The notes below the pieces were generated by a model. That model saw nothing but the letters and a program-made list of their open reading frames with translations, did not search any database and was not told the origin of the DNA. Below, one piece after another: positions 9,055-18,579 of a stretch of DNA of 64,000 nt (the stretch's first letter is position 1; each line of letters opens with the position of its first letter). Both the position numbers and the translations under genes were made by a program. The stretch comes from CAYPNF01 sp964411985 (lineage in GTDB: Bacteria > Verrucomicrobiota > Verrucomicrobiia > Limisphaerales > J093). The stretch lies in assembly GCA_964411985.1 (NCBI GenBank), contig CAYPNF010000002.1, positions 231,828 to 295,827 on the forward strand, given 5' to 3'.

Positions 9055-9369
9055 ATGAAACGCACACAACTAGCAATACTCGCACTTGCCGCAGGCCTTA
9101 TCGTGGGTTGCGACAAAAAGGAGGCGACTGTCGACCAGAATAAGGAAGCCACCAAGAACGCGATCGACAATCGCAAGGATGCGGTGGATGCCACCGCCAA
9201 GGATGCCAAGCAGCAGGCGGACGTGGACGCCACCCTCAAGAAGGCGAAGATTGAAGCCACCAAGGACGCCACCCAGGCCCAACTCGATGCTGATAAGAAG
9301 AAAGCAGAAGCCGAAGCCGCCGCCGCGAAGGCCAAGATCGATGCCGAGAAGAAGAGGCCGAACCCGTGA
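9055..9369 (+). CDS. Small lysine/alanine-rich lipoprotein
   Basis: The 104-residue protein has a lipoprotein signal peptide with lipobox LIVGC (Cys about residue 19). The rest is a continuous charged helix made of repeated A/K/D/E units such as KKAEAEAAAAKAKIDAEKK. The composition suggests a lipid-anchored helical spacer in the envelope; no enzymatic domain is visible. The last third is duplicated as a fragment at 28057-28154, so the family has at least one decayed paralogue here. The start follows a weak ribosome site. Confidence 0.75.
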   Translation: MKRTQLAILALAAGLIVGCDKKEATVDQNKEATKNAIDNRKDAVDATAKDAKQQADVDATLKKAKIEATKDATQAQLDADKKKAEAEAAAAKAKIDAEKKRPNP

Positions 9370-9585
9370 AGCGCCGTGCAGTTCCCAGCATCCCCAACTT
9401 GACACCTTCAACATTATGTGAAAGGCTTTAACTCGATACTCCAGTAGGAAGACCCTATAGGGAAGAACATCACCCGTTTTGGAGAGCGGTCAAGTGTGAA
9501 AACCGAGAGGGATTTCTGAGGCGGTTCTCATTTGGCCAAGTAGGAGCTGTTTCGCCGGAAGGCGGAATTACTCCAACAGGCAAAC

Positions 9586-10512
9586 TTGCGCCCGCACGTG
9601 CAAACAACGATCCTTGGTTCGTTTCTGATGGCAGTGCTGGTGTTCTCTGTGTGCGGCTGCGATGAGAAGCCTCAGCCCCGCGGGCCCGCCTATGCGACCG
9701 CGCCCGCAACACAAGAGATCCAGACCTACAGTTTTGCGGTGCATCCCCTCCACAACCCTTCAAAGATGCATGCGGCCTATCAGCCGCTTATCGATTACCT
9801 CAACCGAACTCTCAGGGAAGTCACGCTCGTTCTGGAGCCTTCTCGCGACTACGGGCATTTCGAGGACAAGCTGCGAGCCCACAAACCGGCCTTCCTGTTG
9901 CCCAACCCCTGGCAGACCCTGCAAGCGATGCACGCAGGGTATTCGGTGTTTGCCATGGCTGGAGAATCCACGGATTTCAGGGGTATTCTATTGGTTCGCT
10001 GCGACAGCGGTATCGCCGAACCTATCGATCTGAAGGGCAGGGCAGTGAGTTACCCCTCCCCGACCGCGCTCGCTGCCTGCATCATGCCGCAGTTCTTCCT
10101 GCACAGCCGTGGCGTCGATGTGAACAAAGACATCGAGAACCTGTATGTGGGTTCTCAGGAGTCTGCTATCATGAACGCTTACCTCGGCCGGACCGCAGCG
10201 GCTGCGACGTGGCCCCCTCCTTGGCGCGCCTTTCAGAAAGAACACCCCAAGGAGGCCGGCGACCTGAAAGTGATGTGGGAGACCCCTCCACTCGTTAACA
10301 ACTCTATCATGGCAAGAAGCGATGTGCCTGTGCTGGTCAGGACCAAGGTCCTTGATTGTTTATTGATGCTTCATGAGAAGCCTGAAGGGCGCGCCATTCT
10401 CGGGGGCATGGAAACGGCCCGCTTCCTCCCGGCAACTGACGCGGATTACGATCTTGTGCGTGACTACATTGCCAGGTTCGAGAGGGAGGTGCGCGCTGTG
10501 GATCGGAGATGA
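9586..10512 (+). CDS. PhnD-like periplasmic solute-binding lipoprotein
   Basis: This is a phosphate/phosphonate-type binding protein (PhnD/SsuA-like) of 308 residues with a lipoprotein signal; the lipobox is VCGC near residue 24. The mature fold shows the typical features AYQPLIDYLNR, a PAFLLPNPW segment, DLKGRAVSYPSP and IMARSDVPVLV. The start is a TTG at 9586; a GTG at 9598 is also possible. No permease or ATPase follows. The stop overlaps the start of a sensor kinase by ATGA, so it probably delivers ligand information to that kinase rather than to a transporter. The ligand is unknown. Confidence 0.8.
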   Translation: MRPHVQTTILGSFLMAVLVFSVCGCDEKPQPRGPAYATAPATQEIQTYSFAVHPLHNPSKMHAAYQPLIDYLNRTLREVTLVLEPSRDYGHFEDKLRAHKPAFLLPNPWQTLQAMHAGYSVFAMAGESTDFRGILLVRCDSGIAEPIDLKGRAVSYPSPTALAACIMPQFFLHSRGVDVNKDIENLYVGSQESAIMNAYLGRTAAAATWPPPWRAFQKEHPKEAGDLKVMWETPPLVNNSIMARSDVPVLVRTKVLDCLLMLHEKPEGRAILGGMETARFLPATDADYDLVRDYIARFEREVRAVDRR

Positions 10513-12365
10513 TGCACATGCTCACCAACTTCCTGTTCGGCACGCTGCGTCGTCAGCTCATCATCGGCGTGGCGCTGGTCCACGCCGCCATGATGACTCT
10601 GTTCATATTCGACGTTACCCGCAAGCAGCAAGCCCTTGTCCTTGAACGGCAAGCGGAACACGCCACTGCCTTGGCTCGCTCTCTTGCAACATCGAGCGCG
10701 GGTTGGCTCGCCGCAAACGATACCTCCGGACTCCAAGAGTTAGCTGAGGCACAACGAAGGTATCCGGACTTGGACTACGCCATGCTACTTGACAAGCAGG
10801 GTCGAGTATTCGGTCACACAGACAGATCCCGTGTCGGTCTCTACGTGCGTGACCTCCCCGCGCATGTTCGGGAGACGGTATTGAGTCGAGACGCGGCGCT
10901 GGTGGATGTGGTCGTCCCAGCCATGCTCGCCGACACGCATGTTGGCTGGGCTCGTGTCGGAATTGGACAGAGCGTCGCCAACGCACAAGTCGCTGAGGTC
11001 GCCCGTGGCGGTGCTCTCTATGCCCTTGGAGCGGTTCTGGCCGGTTGCGGGCTTGCGCTGGTGATGGGGACGCGCATCACCCGACGCATTGATCACATCC
11101 GGTCCGTCATGGACGATGTGCGCTCGGGCCGACACGAAGCTCGCTCTCATCTGAGTGGCAACGATGAAGCGGCGATGATGGCGACGGACTTCAACACCAT
11201 GTTGGACCGACTTGCCCAGCGTGAACGGGAGGTAAGGAGTAGTGAGCACATGTACCGTTCCCTCCTCCAGAACATTCAAGTGGCTGTGGTCGTGCACGGG
11301 CCTGGGACGGAAGTCATTGCGAGTAATTCTCTCGCTCAGAAACTCCTTGGGTTGAATGAGAAGCAGATGTTGGGGAAGCAGGCTATCGATCCTGCCTGGA
11401 AGTTCCTCAGAGAGGACGGCACGACCATGCCGGTTGGGGAGTATCCGGTAAGCCGGGCTGTAGCGGGGAACTTTCCGGCGAAGGACTTCATCTTAGGCAT
11501 TAGCCGACCCGACCTGAGTGTGGTCGTGTGGGCGCTTGTGAATGCGCATCCGGTCTTTGGCGAGAGAGGTGAGCTGTCTCAGGTTCTCGTGAGTTTCGTC
11601 GACATTACCGAACGCAAGCGCATGGAGGAGGGGGTTAGAAAACTTAACTTGGAACTGGACCAGCGCGTCAAGGAGCGTACGGCTCACCTCGAGGTTGTGA
11701 TCAAGGAACTCGAGGCCTTCGCGTACTCCGTCTCCCACGATTTGCGGACGCCGCTTCGCGGCATCGACGGGTTTAGCCAGGTGCTTTTGGACGAGTACTC
11801 GGTGGCATTGGGCAAGGAAGGGAAGGAATACCTCCATCGCGTCCGCGCGGCTGCCCAGAGGATGGCCCAGCTCATCGATGACATGCTGAATCTCTCCAAG
11901 GTGACACGCATCGAAATGCGCAGGGAGCGGGTCAATCTGTCCGCGATTGCCCAAGACGTTGCGGCCGAACTCAGTCGAACTCAACCCGAGCGCAAGGTCG
12001 TATTTGTGATCGCACAGGAAGTGATCGTTACTGGTGACGGCCGTCTGCTTCGGGTCGTTTTCGAGAATCTCCTCGGCAACGCCTGGAAATTCACCTCGGC
12101 ACGCCCAGAGGCGAGGATTGAATTCGGCATCGAGAAGAAACTCGGGGAAACGGTCTGTTTCGTGCACGACAACGGGGCTGGATTTGACATGAAGCATGCG
12201 GACCGGCTCTTCGGGGCATTCCAGCGGCTCCACACGGACGAGGAGTTTGCCGGCAATGGCATTGGTTTGGCGACCGTCCAACGCATCATTCAGCGTCATG
12301 GGGGGCGAGTGTGGGCTGAGGGACAGGTCGAGGAGGGGGCGATCATCCGTTTTACCCTGCCATAA
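10509..12365 (+). CDS. Membrane sensor histidine kinase (HAMP-PAS-HisKA-HATPase)
   Basis: The 618-residue kinase has a TM helix near residues 15-32, a periplasmic sensor segment, a second TM at about 170-190, a HAMP domain, a PAS domain at about 250-375, and the transmitter. The phosphoacceptor H-box is SVSHDLRTPLRG (about residue 410). ATP-binding motifs include NLLGNAWKFTS, DNGAGFDMKHADRLFGAFQR and GNGIGLATVQRI. The start overlaps the preceding PhnD-like gene (ATGA). A lone receiver protein follows at 12431 as a likely partner. The transmitter closely resembles that of the kinase at 23289, indicating duplication. Confidence 0.9.
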   Translation: MMHMLTNFLFGTLRRQLIIGVALVHAAMMTLFIFDVTRKQQALVLERQAEHATALARSLATSSAGWLAANDTSGLQELAEAQRRYPDLDYAMLLDKQGRVFGHTDRSRVGLYVRDLPAHVRETVLSRDAALVDVVVPAMLADTHVGWARVGIGQSVANAQVAEVARGGALYALGAVLAGCGLALVMGTRITRRIDHIRSVMDDVRSGRHEARSHLSGNDEAAMMATDFNTMLDRLAQREREVRSSEHMYRSLLQNIQVAVVVHGPGTEVIASNSLAQKLLGLNEKQMLGKQAIDPAWKFLREDGTTMPVGEYPVSRAVAGNFPAKDFILGISRPDLSVVVWALVNAHPVFGERGELSQVLVSFVDITERKRMEEGVRKLNLELDQRVKERTAHLEVVIKELEAFAYSVSHDLRTPLRGIDGFSQVLLDEYSVALGKEGKEYLHRVRAAAQRMAQLIDDMLNLSKVTRIEMRRERVNLSAIAQDVAAELSRTQPERKVVFVIAQEVIVTGDGRLLRVVFENLLGNAWKFTSARPEARIEFGIEKKLGETVCFVHDNGAGFDMKHADRLFGAFQRLHTDEEFAGNGIGLATVQRIIQRHGGRVWAEGQVEEGAIIRFTLP

Positions 12366-12430
12366 TCGCAATTGCGGTTCGATATTCGGGCGTGCTATCT
12401 TGTGTTGATTAAGCCGAAAGGAAAAAGGTC

Positions 12431-12910
12431 ATGACAGACAAGATGATCCTGCTGGTCGAGGACAATGCGGATGACATCGAATTGACGCTTCGGGCCTTGA
12501 AGAAGAACAACATCATGAACGAGGTGTTTGTCGCGCATGATGGAGAGGAGGCACTTCATTTTCTCTTTGGGACAGGACCGCATAGTGGGAAGAAGACGCG
12601 TCCTCTGCCATCCGTGATGTTGCTGGATCTGAAGCTTCCCAAGGTGGACGGGCTGGCGGTGTTGCGGCAGGTGCGTGCGAACCCGCGGACCAAGTTCCTG
12701 CCCATCGTGGTACTGACCTCTTCAAAGGAAGACCAGGATTTGGTGCAGAGCTACAGTTTGGGCGCTAACAGTTACGTCCGGAAGCCGGTGGATTTTCATG
12801 AATTTGTGGCCGCAGTACAGCAGCTCGGACTCTACTGGCTGATCCTGAATGAAACCCCCTCTGAAACAAGCGCCACCCATGCAAACGCGACTCCGAGTTC
12901 TGGCTGTTGA
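12431..12910 (+). CDS. Single-domain response regulator (Rcp1-like)
   Basis: The 159-residue receiver carries the acidic pair in LLVEDNADD, the phosphoacceptor aspartate in MLLDLKLPKVDG, the switch threonine in VVLTSS and the lysine in YVRKPVD. There is no output domain, so it probably acts by protein contact or phosphorelay. The extended loop around HFLFGTG is typical of the Rcp1/phytochrome-partner group. A ribosome site (GAAAGGAAAAAGG) lies just upstream. The 3' end overlaps the next gene by 62 nt, which suggests translational coupling. Confidence 0.9.
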   Translation: MTDKMILLVEDNADDIELTLRALKKNNIMNEVFVAHDGEEALHFLFGTGPHSGKKTRPLPSVMLLDLKLPKVDGLAVLRQVRANPRTKFLPIVVLTSSKEDQDLVQSYSLGANSYVRKPVDFHEFVAAVQQLGLYWLILNETPSETSATHANATPSSGC

Positions 12911-15191
12911 GGATTCCGAGGACGACGCGCTGCTGCTTGCCCGAGAGCTTCGGAAAGGCGGCTTCGACGCTGACTTCACGAGAGTGGACACCGAGGAAGG
13001 GCTTCTCTCCGCTTTGGCGGGAAAGCCCTGGGATGTGGCTCTGTGCGACTATTCCATGCCCCATTTCAGCGGAATGGCGGCGCTGCGAATCATCCGGAGG
13101 ATGATTCCTGAGCTCCCGATCATTTTCGTCTCCGGGACGGTGGGTGAGGATTTCGCCGTGGAGGCAATGCGGGCCGGCGCTAACGACTACATGATGAAGG
13201 GCAACCTGTTGCGCCTGGTGCCTGCCCTCGAAAGGGAGTTGCGCGACACAAGCGTGCGGGTGGCCCGACGACGCGCCGAGGAGGCTCTGCGGCAGAACGA
13301 AGCCAATCTTCAAGTTGCACTGGAGGCGGGCGGCTTGGGGGAGTGGAAATGGAACATCGTCACCGGAGAGACTACATGGTCGGCGCGATGCAAAGCGCTT
13401 TACGGGTTTCGCCCTGACTTCCAGATGAGCTTCGAGGGGTTTCTCGCGGCAATCCATCCGGACGATCGCGGACGCACCGAGGCTGCGCTGAGCAAGGCAG
13501 TCGAAGACCGGACCGACTACGATGTGGAAAAGCGGGTAGTGTGGCCCGATGGTTCAACTCATTGGACCGCCTCAAGAGGTCGAGTGTTCTGCGACGCCGG
13601 CGGCAATCCGCTTCACATGACTGGCGTAACGATGGACATTACCGAGCGCAAAAGAGCCGAGGATGCGCTGCGCAAGCTCTCGTGGGCAGTGGAGCAGAGC
13701 CCGGTCTCTATCATCATCACCGACACCCACGGGAATATCGAATACGTAAACCCGAAGTTCACGCAGGTGTCCGGTTACTCCTACGAAGAGGTAATCGGGC
13801 AGAATCCGCGCATCCTCAAGTCCGGAGAGGTTCCCCAGGAGGAATACAAACGCCTGTGGGACACGATCCAGGCAGGAGGGGAATGGCGCGGGGAGTTCCA
13901 TAACCGGAAGAAAGATGGAACTCTCTATTGGGAACTCGCCTCGATCTCCCCGATCGTCGACACGGCGGGGAAGATCACCCACTTCCTGGCGGTCAAGGAA
14001 GACATCACCGAACGCAAGCGTCTGGAAGAGGAATTCCGGCAAGCGCAGAAATTGGAGGCCGTCGGCCAGTTGGCGGGTGGGGTGGCGCACGACTTCAACA
14101 ACATCCTCACGGCGATTCTGATGCATCTCGGTCTGTTGCGGGACGATCCGGACGTGACGCCCGCCCTCCAAAGCGCCCTAAGGGAGCTGCAAATGGAGGC
14201 CAAGCGCGCAGCCAATCTGACTCGGCAAATGCTCCTTTTCAGCCGACGCCAGATGATGGAGGCCAAGCCGATCGACCTGAACGACGTGGTCGACAACATG
14301 ACGAAGATGTTGCGGCGGCTTATTGGCGAGGACATCGATCTGTCGCTCCAAGGGCAAAGCACAAGCGCCTGGGTGATGGCCGATGCGGGAATGATGGATC
14401 AAGTCCTGCTCAATCTGTGCGTAAATGCTCGTGACGCGATGCCCAAGGGTGGGAAGCTGACCGTCAGTACTCGTCGACTCGACCTCCGCCAGGAGGACAG
14501 CCTGTCCATTCCGGAGGCGAGGCCTGGCTCGCATGTTTGCCTGTCCGTGGCGGACACGGGTTGTGGTATGAACCAGGCGATCCTGGAACATATCTTCGAG
14601 CCGTTCTTCACTACCAAGGAACCCGGCAAGGGAACTGGTTTGGGCCTCGCCACCGTATATGGTATTGTCAAGCAGCACCATGGCTGGGTCGAGGTCGAGA
14701 GCGAGGAGGGGAAGGGAACGTGCTTTCGGGTGTTCCTGCCTGCCCTCGGGCAGACCCCCGCCTGTCAGCAAGGTATGGGAGATGTTGAAGTGCGGGGTGG
14801 AACGGAAACGATCCTCTTGGTCGAGGATGATCGGAGCCTCCGGCGGCTTGCCGCTTTGGGACTGCGGAAACTCGGTTATGCTGTACTGGAGGCGCCTAAC
14901 GGCGCCGAGGCGATCGGCCGGTGGATGCAGAACCGAGAGCGCATCGATCTTCTCCTTACGGACATGATCATGCCGGGAGGGGTGAGTGGTCTGGACCTCG
15001 TCCAGCGTTGCCAAAAGGAGAAAGAAGCGCTGAGGGTCATTGTGGTAAGCGGGTATGCTGCCGAAAGATACAAATCTGGGGCGCCGTTAGGTCAAGGCAT
15101 CGTGTTCCTGGCGAAGCCCTATGAGCCAATCGGACTGGCACGTGCCGTGAGAGAGTGTTTGGATCAGCCAGCCGCGCCGCCACCCGCGTGA
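12849..15191 (+). CDS. Cytoplasmic hybrid histidine kinase (REC-PAS-PAS-HisKA-HATPase-REC)
   Basis: The 780-residue protein has no transmembrane segment. It starts with a receiver (VLAVEDSEDD, then a VALCDYSMPHFSG acceptor), followed by two PAS domains at about 150-270 and 280-395, HisKA with VAHDFNNIL (His about 413), an ATPase domain (NARDAMPKGGKL, GTGLGLATVYGI) and a second receiver (LLVEDDRSLRR, LLLTDMIMPGG). Such proteins serve as phosphorelay hubs. A start at 12879 is an alternative that still overlaps the upstream receiver gene. It probably passes phosphate to, or receives it from, the neighbouring receivers. Confidence 0.9.
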   Translation: MKPPLKQAPPMQTRLRVLAVEDSEDDALLLARELRKGGFDADFTRVDTEEGLLSALAGKPWDVALCDYSMPHFSGMAALRIIRRMIPELPIIFVSGTVGEDFAVEAMRAGANDYMMKGNLLRLVPALERELRDTSVRVARRRAEEALRQNEANLQVALEAGGLGEWKWNIVTGETTWSARCKALYGFRPDFQMSFEGFLAAIHPDDRGRTEAALSKAVEDRTDYDVEKRVVWPDGSTHWTASRGRVFCDAGGNPLHMTGVTMDITERKRAEDALRKLSWAVEQSPVSIIITDTHGNIEYVNPKFTQVSGYSYEEVIGQNPRILKSGEVPQEEYKRLWDTIQAGGEWRGEFHNRKKDGTLYWELASISPIVDTAGKITHFLAVKEDITERKRLEEEFRQAQKLEAVGQLAGGVAHDFNNILTAILMHLGLLRDDPDVTPALQSALRELQMEAKRAANLTRQMLLFSRRQMMEAKPIDLNDVVDNMTKMLRRLIGEDIDLSLQGQSTSAWVMADAGMMDQVLLNLCVNARDAMPKGGKLTVSTRRLDLRQEDSLSIPEARPGSHVCLSVADTGCGMNQAILEHIFEPFFTTKEPGKGTGLGLATVYGIVKQHHGWVEVESEEGKGTCFRVFLPALGQTPACQQGMGDVEVRGGTETILLVEDDRSLRRLAALGLRKLGYAVLEAPNGAEAIGRWMQNRERIDLLLTDMIMPGGVSGLDLVQRCQKEKEALRVIVVSGYAAERYKSGAPLGQGIVFLAKPYEPIGLARAVRECLDQPAAPPPA

Positions 15192-15198
15192 AGGATAC

Positions 15199-15846
15199 AT
15201 GAGCATCCGGGTTGTAACCGTTGATGACCACCCACTTTTCCGCCAGGGACTGAAAGGTGTCTTGGAACGTCTGCCCGGTTTGACGGTCGTGGGCGAATGC
15301 TCCGATGGACAGTCATCCATACAGATGATTAGGGAGCTGGTGCCCGACCTCGTCATCATGGACGTCCACCTGCCCGACATGACTGGCCTCCAGGTCTCAC
15401 GGCAACTTCTGATGGAAATGCCATCACTCAAGATCCTGGTCTTCTCAGCGGATGCAGACCGAAAACTCGTGGACGAGGCCCTCCAGCTCGGGATCGTGGG
15501 TTATCTCATGAAGGCAAACGTCACAGAGGAGTTGCTGCGAGCGATCCGCTTGATCATGGAAGGGCGACTCTATCTCTGTCCTGAGATCGCATCTCGGGTG
15601 GTCAGTGACTACAAGAGTTTGCTTGGCTCCATGGTGGCGCAGGGCAAACCGGTACTCAATAGCCGTGACACCCAGGTGCTACAGCTCCTTGCCGAGGGGA
15701 TGCAGAACAAGGAGATCGCAGCCCGACTGCAGATCAGCACTAAGTCAGTTGAGAAAGTCCGTGCGCGCTTGATGACCAAGCTTGGCTGCCCGAGTGTGGC
15801 GGAGTTGACCCGATACGCCGTGCGTGAAGGTCTTGTGAGTAGTTGA
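15199..15846 (+). CDS. NarL/FixJ-type response regulator
   Basis: The 215-residue protein has a receiver (VDDHPLFRQG; acceptor aspartate in VIMDVHLPDMTG) and a LuxR-type HTH (LNSRDTQVLQLLAEGMQNK then IAARLQISTKSVEKVRARL). AAGGA lies 4 nt upstream of the ATG, and the gene begins 7 nt after the hybrid kinase stop. It is the only DNA-binding regulator in this signalling region, so it is the likely transcriptional output of the 10.5-15.2 kb phosphorelay. Confidence 0.92.
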   Translation: MSIRVVTVDDHPLFRQGLKGVLERLPGLTVVGECSDGQSSIQMIRELVPDLVIMDVHLPDMTGLQVSRQLLMEMPSLKILVFSADADRKLVDEALQLGIVGYLMKANVTEELLRAIRLIMEGRLYLCPEIASRVVSDYKSLLGSMVAQGKPVLNSRDTQVLQLLAEGMQNKEIAARLQISTKSVEKVRARLMTKLGCPSVAELTRYAVREGLVSS

Positions 15847-16086
15847 AGTCCCCGCGCTGCTTTGGGCGGACACGGGAGCATTCAGCATCGGATGAAATAA
15901 CCAGCCCCCAAGCGGCAAGCAACGCAAGACCGGAGGATCGAAAAAGAGTGAAAAGGATTGCACGGTGTGTATCCGATGCTATGTTAGGGTGAATCAACCA
16001 CATCCAGCAGCCAGAGGGCCAGGGTTGCTTGGGTATCGACCTCCTGGGCATGCGTCCCAACCTCTCGCCATTCGACGGCGTGAAAG

Positions 16087-17586
16087 ATGATAGCCCGCTC
16101 CCAGCATGAGCAGTCTGCTGATACGCTAGCCGGCGGTGAAATCCAGCGTCTGGAGGAGCGCGTCCGCAACCTTGCTCAGGAGAAATCCAACCTTCAACTC
16201 GTCAACGATCTAATGGGCCGCTTGAGCGCCGCCCCTGGCCTCGAAACCACGGTTCTGACCATCATCCGCCTCATTGTCGAGAGTCTCGGCGGTTCGAACG
16301 TTGCCATCTACTACCAGATCGGTCCGCAACTCCACTATGCCGATGTCCATGGGATCCGGTACCGAGTCACGGCAGTGGGAGATCCGCTGGCACTTCAGGC
16401 GCTGGAAACCCGAAGGCTCGCCGTGGAAATCCGGGAGTTCCAGGAAACCCGGATGACAACGGCCGAGTTCACCAAGGCCTCTTACTGGGCGATTCCCCTC
16501 CTGGTGGGAGATAGAATGATCGGGGTCCTCAAGATGGATGGCATGTTGTTGGCAGCAACCGAGGTTAGCGGGTATCTCCAACCTTTCTTCAGCTACGCCG
16601 CCATGGTTCTCAAGAACGAGATCGAAAGTCACCTCAAATTGGTGGAAACGGCTCGGCTCGCCGCGATCGTCGAGTCCTCTGATGACGCGATCTTTGGGAA
16701 GACCCTCGACGGTATCATCACAAGTTGGAACAGAGGTGCCGAACGGATCTATGGCTATACGGAACCCGAAGTGGTTGGTCGTCCGGTGTCCCTCCTAGTA
16801 CCGACTGGGCTTGACGATGACATTCCGGGGATATTGGCAAGGGTGAGAAATGGAGAGCACATCGACCATTACGAAACGCGAAGGCGAAGAAAGGACGGCA
16901 AGATCATCCACGTGTCTCTGACCGTTTCGCCGATCCGGGATGCGGAGGGCACGATTGTCGCAGCATCCAGCATCGGGCGTGACGTCACGGAGCACAAGCA
17001 GGCGGAGGAAACGCTGCGGAGGTCCGCAGAGGAAATGCACGACCTCTATAATCGGGCTCCGTGTGGCTATCACTCTCTGGATAGCGAAGGCCGCTTCCTA
17101 CGGATCAACGACACTGAACTCCTGTGGCTCGGCTATTCGAGGGACGAAGTCGTCGGGAAGATGAATCTCGCCGATCTCGTTACTCCAGACAGTCTGCGGG
17201 TGTTCCAGGAGCAATTTCCACTGTTCAAGAAGCGTGGATGGGTGAAGGACCTTGAGTTCGAGATGGTCCGCAGAAACGGTACGACCCTCCCGGTGCTTGT
17301 CAGCGCCACCACTGTTCGCGACGACCATGGCCGTTATGTTATGAGCAGGTCAACCGTTTATGACATCACCGAACGTAAGAAAGTGGAGGAAGACGTTCGT
17401 AGGCTCAACCAGGAACTCGACCAGCGGGTGAAGGAGCGGACCGCCGAGTTGGAGATCAAGAACATGGAGCTGGAACGTATGAACAGACTCTTTGTCGGAC
17501 GAGAACTTCGCATGGTGGAGTTGAAACAGCGGATCGGCGAGTTGGAACGGCAGTGTCAAGGATTAGAACCAAGGAGTGGTGCATGA
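16087..17586 (+). CDS. GAF-PAS-PAS sensor protein without kinase domain
   Basis: The 499-residue cytoplasmic protein has an N-terminal coiled coil, a GAF domain at about 35-180, a PAS domain at about 190-315 (VESSDDAIFGKTLDG), a second PAS at about 330-440 (APCGYHSLDSEGRFLRIND), and a C-terminal coiled coil. It ends without HisKA, ATPase, GGDEF or HTH. The tail contains FVGRELRMVELKQRI, repeated almost exactly at the end of the protein at 18580. I infer a scaffold or adaptor that passes signal to a partner kinase. The next gene overlaps by ATGA. Confidence 0.85.
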   Translation: MIARSQHEQSADTLAGGEIQRLEERVRNLAQEKSNLQLVNDLMGRLSAAPGLETTVLTIIRLIVESLGGSNVAIYYQIGPQLHYADVHGIRYRVTAVGDPLALQALETRRLAVEIREFQETRMTTAEFTKASYWAIPLLVGDRMIGVLKMDGMLLAATEVSGYLQPFFSYAAMVLKNEIESHLKLVETARLAAIVESSDDAIFGKTLDGIITSWNRGAERIYGYTEPEVVGRPVSLLVPTGLDDDIPGILARVRNGEHIDHYETRRRRKDGKIIHVSLTVSPIRDAEGTIVAASSIGRDVTEHKQAEETLRRSAEEMHDLYNRAPCGYHSLDSEGRFLRINDTELLWLGYSRDEVVGKMNLADLVTPDSLRVFQEQFPLFKKRGWVKDLEFEMVRRNGTTLPVLVSATTVRDDHGRYVMSRSTVYDITERKKVEEDVRRLNQELDQRVKERTAELEIKNMELERMNRLFVGRELRMVELKQRIGELERQCQGLEPRSGA

Positions 17587-18575
17587 GACACCTGCCGGGC
17601 CTCCAACGCCTCGGTCGGCGGCAATTTCTCCAACGCCTCGGCCTGGCGGCGTCAACCGTCAGCCTGCCGGGGCTGGTGGGATGCGCAACCGCCCCCCGCC
17701 TGGTCGTGGCGGCCCACCCGTGGGTGGGATATGAGAGCCTGTATCTTGCCTATGAACTCAGGTGGCTGCCGGCCACCATCCAGCTTCGCAATGACAAGAC
17801 ATTAGGCGAGTCTCTCGCCGGTCTGCAATCCGGCCAGGCCGATGCTGCCTGCATGACTCTGGATGAGATGCTGCGAGCGCGCATTGGAGGTTTGCCCCTT
17901 TCTGCGGCGCTGGTGTTCGATGTTTCCGCCGGCGCCGACATGGTGCTGGCACGCCCGGACATTAGGGCTCTGGCCGATCTGGCTCACAAGCGTGTTGGTT
18001 TCGATCCCGGCGCTTTGGGCGCGCTGGTCTTTGAGAAGATGTTGGACACGGGAGGCCTGCTTGCTTCCGAAGTGAAGCCGGTCAACCTTCCGCCGGCCCG
18101 GCAACTCGACGCATGGCGAAACAACGAAGTGGACGCCGTCATCACCTACGAGCCGCTGGCCAGCGTCTTCTTGCGGGAGGGAGCACAGAGCCTTTTTGAT
18201 AGTCGACAGATACCTGATACCATCATCGACGTGCTGGCCGTGCGGCGCGATCGCTCCAAGGTTTTCCCCCTGGTGAGGGCTCTAGCGGTTGGCCACTTTC
18301 GTGGCCTGGAATACATGCATACCAATGAAGAGGACGCCCTGTTTCGCATTTCGGCACGTGAGGGCCTCAGCCTGGAGGAAGTGCGGCACATACTGGCCGG
18401 TGTCACCTTGACTTCGCTCGCGGCTAATCAGGGCTATTTGGTCGGCAGCGACCCAGGCTTGGTTCGGGCCGCCGCGAGCCTCTCGGAATTAATGGTCCGT
18501 CGTAGCTTGATGCCGCGGACCGACAATCTCGACAATCTGATCCTGCGTGGTGTTTTGCCTAGCGATGAAAGGTGA
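17583..18575 (+). CDS. NMT1/TauA-like solute-binding lipoprotein
   Basis: The 330-residue protein starts with a twin-arginine-like region (RRQFLQRLGLAAS) and a lipobox LVGC near residue 34. The binding fold follows, with AAHPWVGYESLYLAYE, LQSGQADAACMTLDEML and DAVITYEPLASVFL, as in nitrate/sulfonate/thiamine-precursor binding proteins. No ABC permease or ATPase is adjacent. The start at 17583 overlaps the upstream stop (ATGA); upstream in-frame codons lie inside the previous gene. Its neighbours are PAS proteins, so a role in ligand sensing rather than uptake is inferred. Confidence 0.8.
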   Translation: MRHLPGLQRLGRRQFLQRLGLAASTVSLPGLVGCATAPRLVVAAHPWVGYESLYLAYELRWLPATIQLRNDKTLGESLAGLQSGQADAACMTLDEMLRARIGGLPLSAALVFDVSAGADMVLARPDIRALADLAHKRVGFDPGALGALVFEKMLDTGGLLASEVKPVNLPPARQLDAWRNNEVDAVITYEPLASVFLREGAQSLFDSRQIPDTIIDVLAVRRDRSKVFPLVRALAVGHFRGLEYMHTNEEDALFRISAREGLSLEEVRHILAGVTLTSLAANQGYLVGSDPGLVRAAASLSELMVRRSLMPRTDNLDNLILRGVLPSDER

Positions 18576-18579
18576 CTGC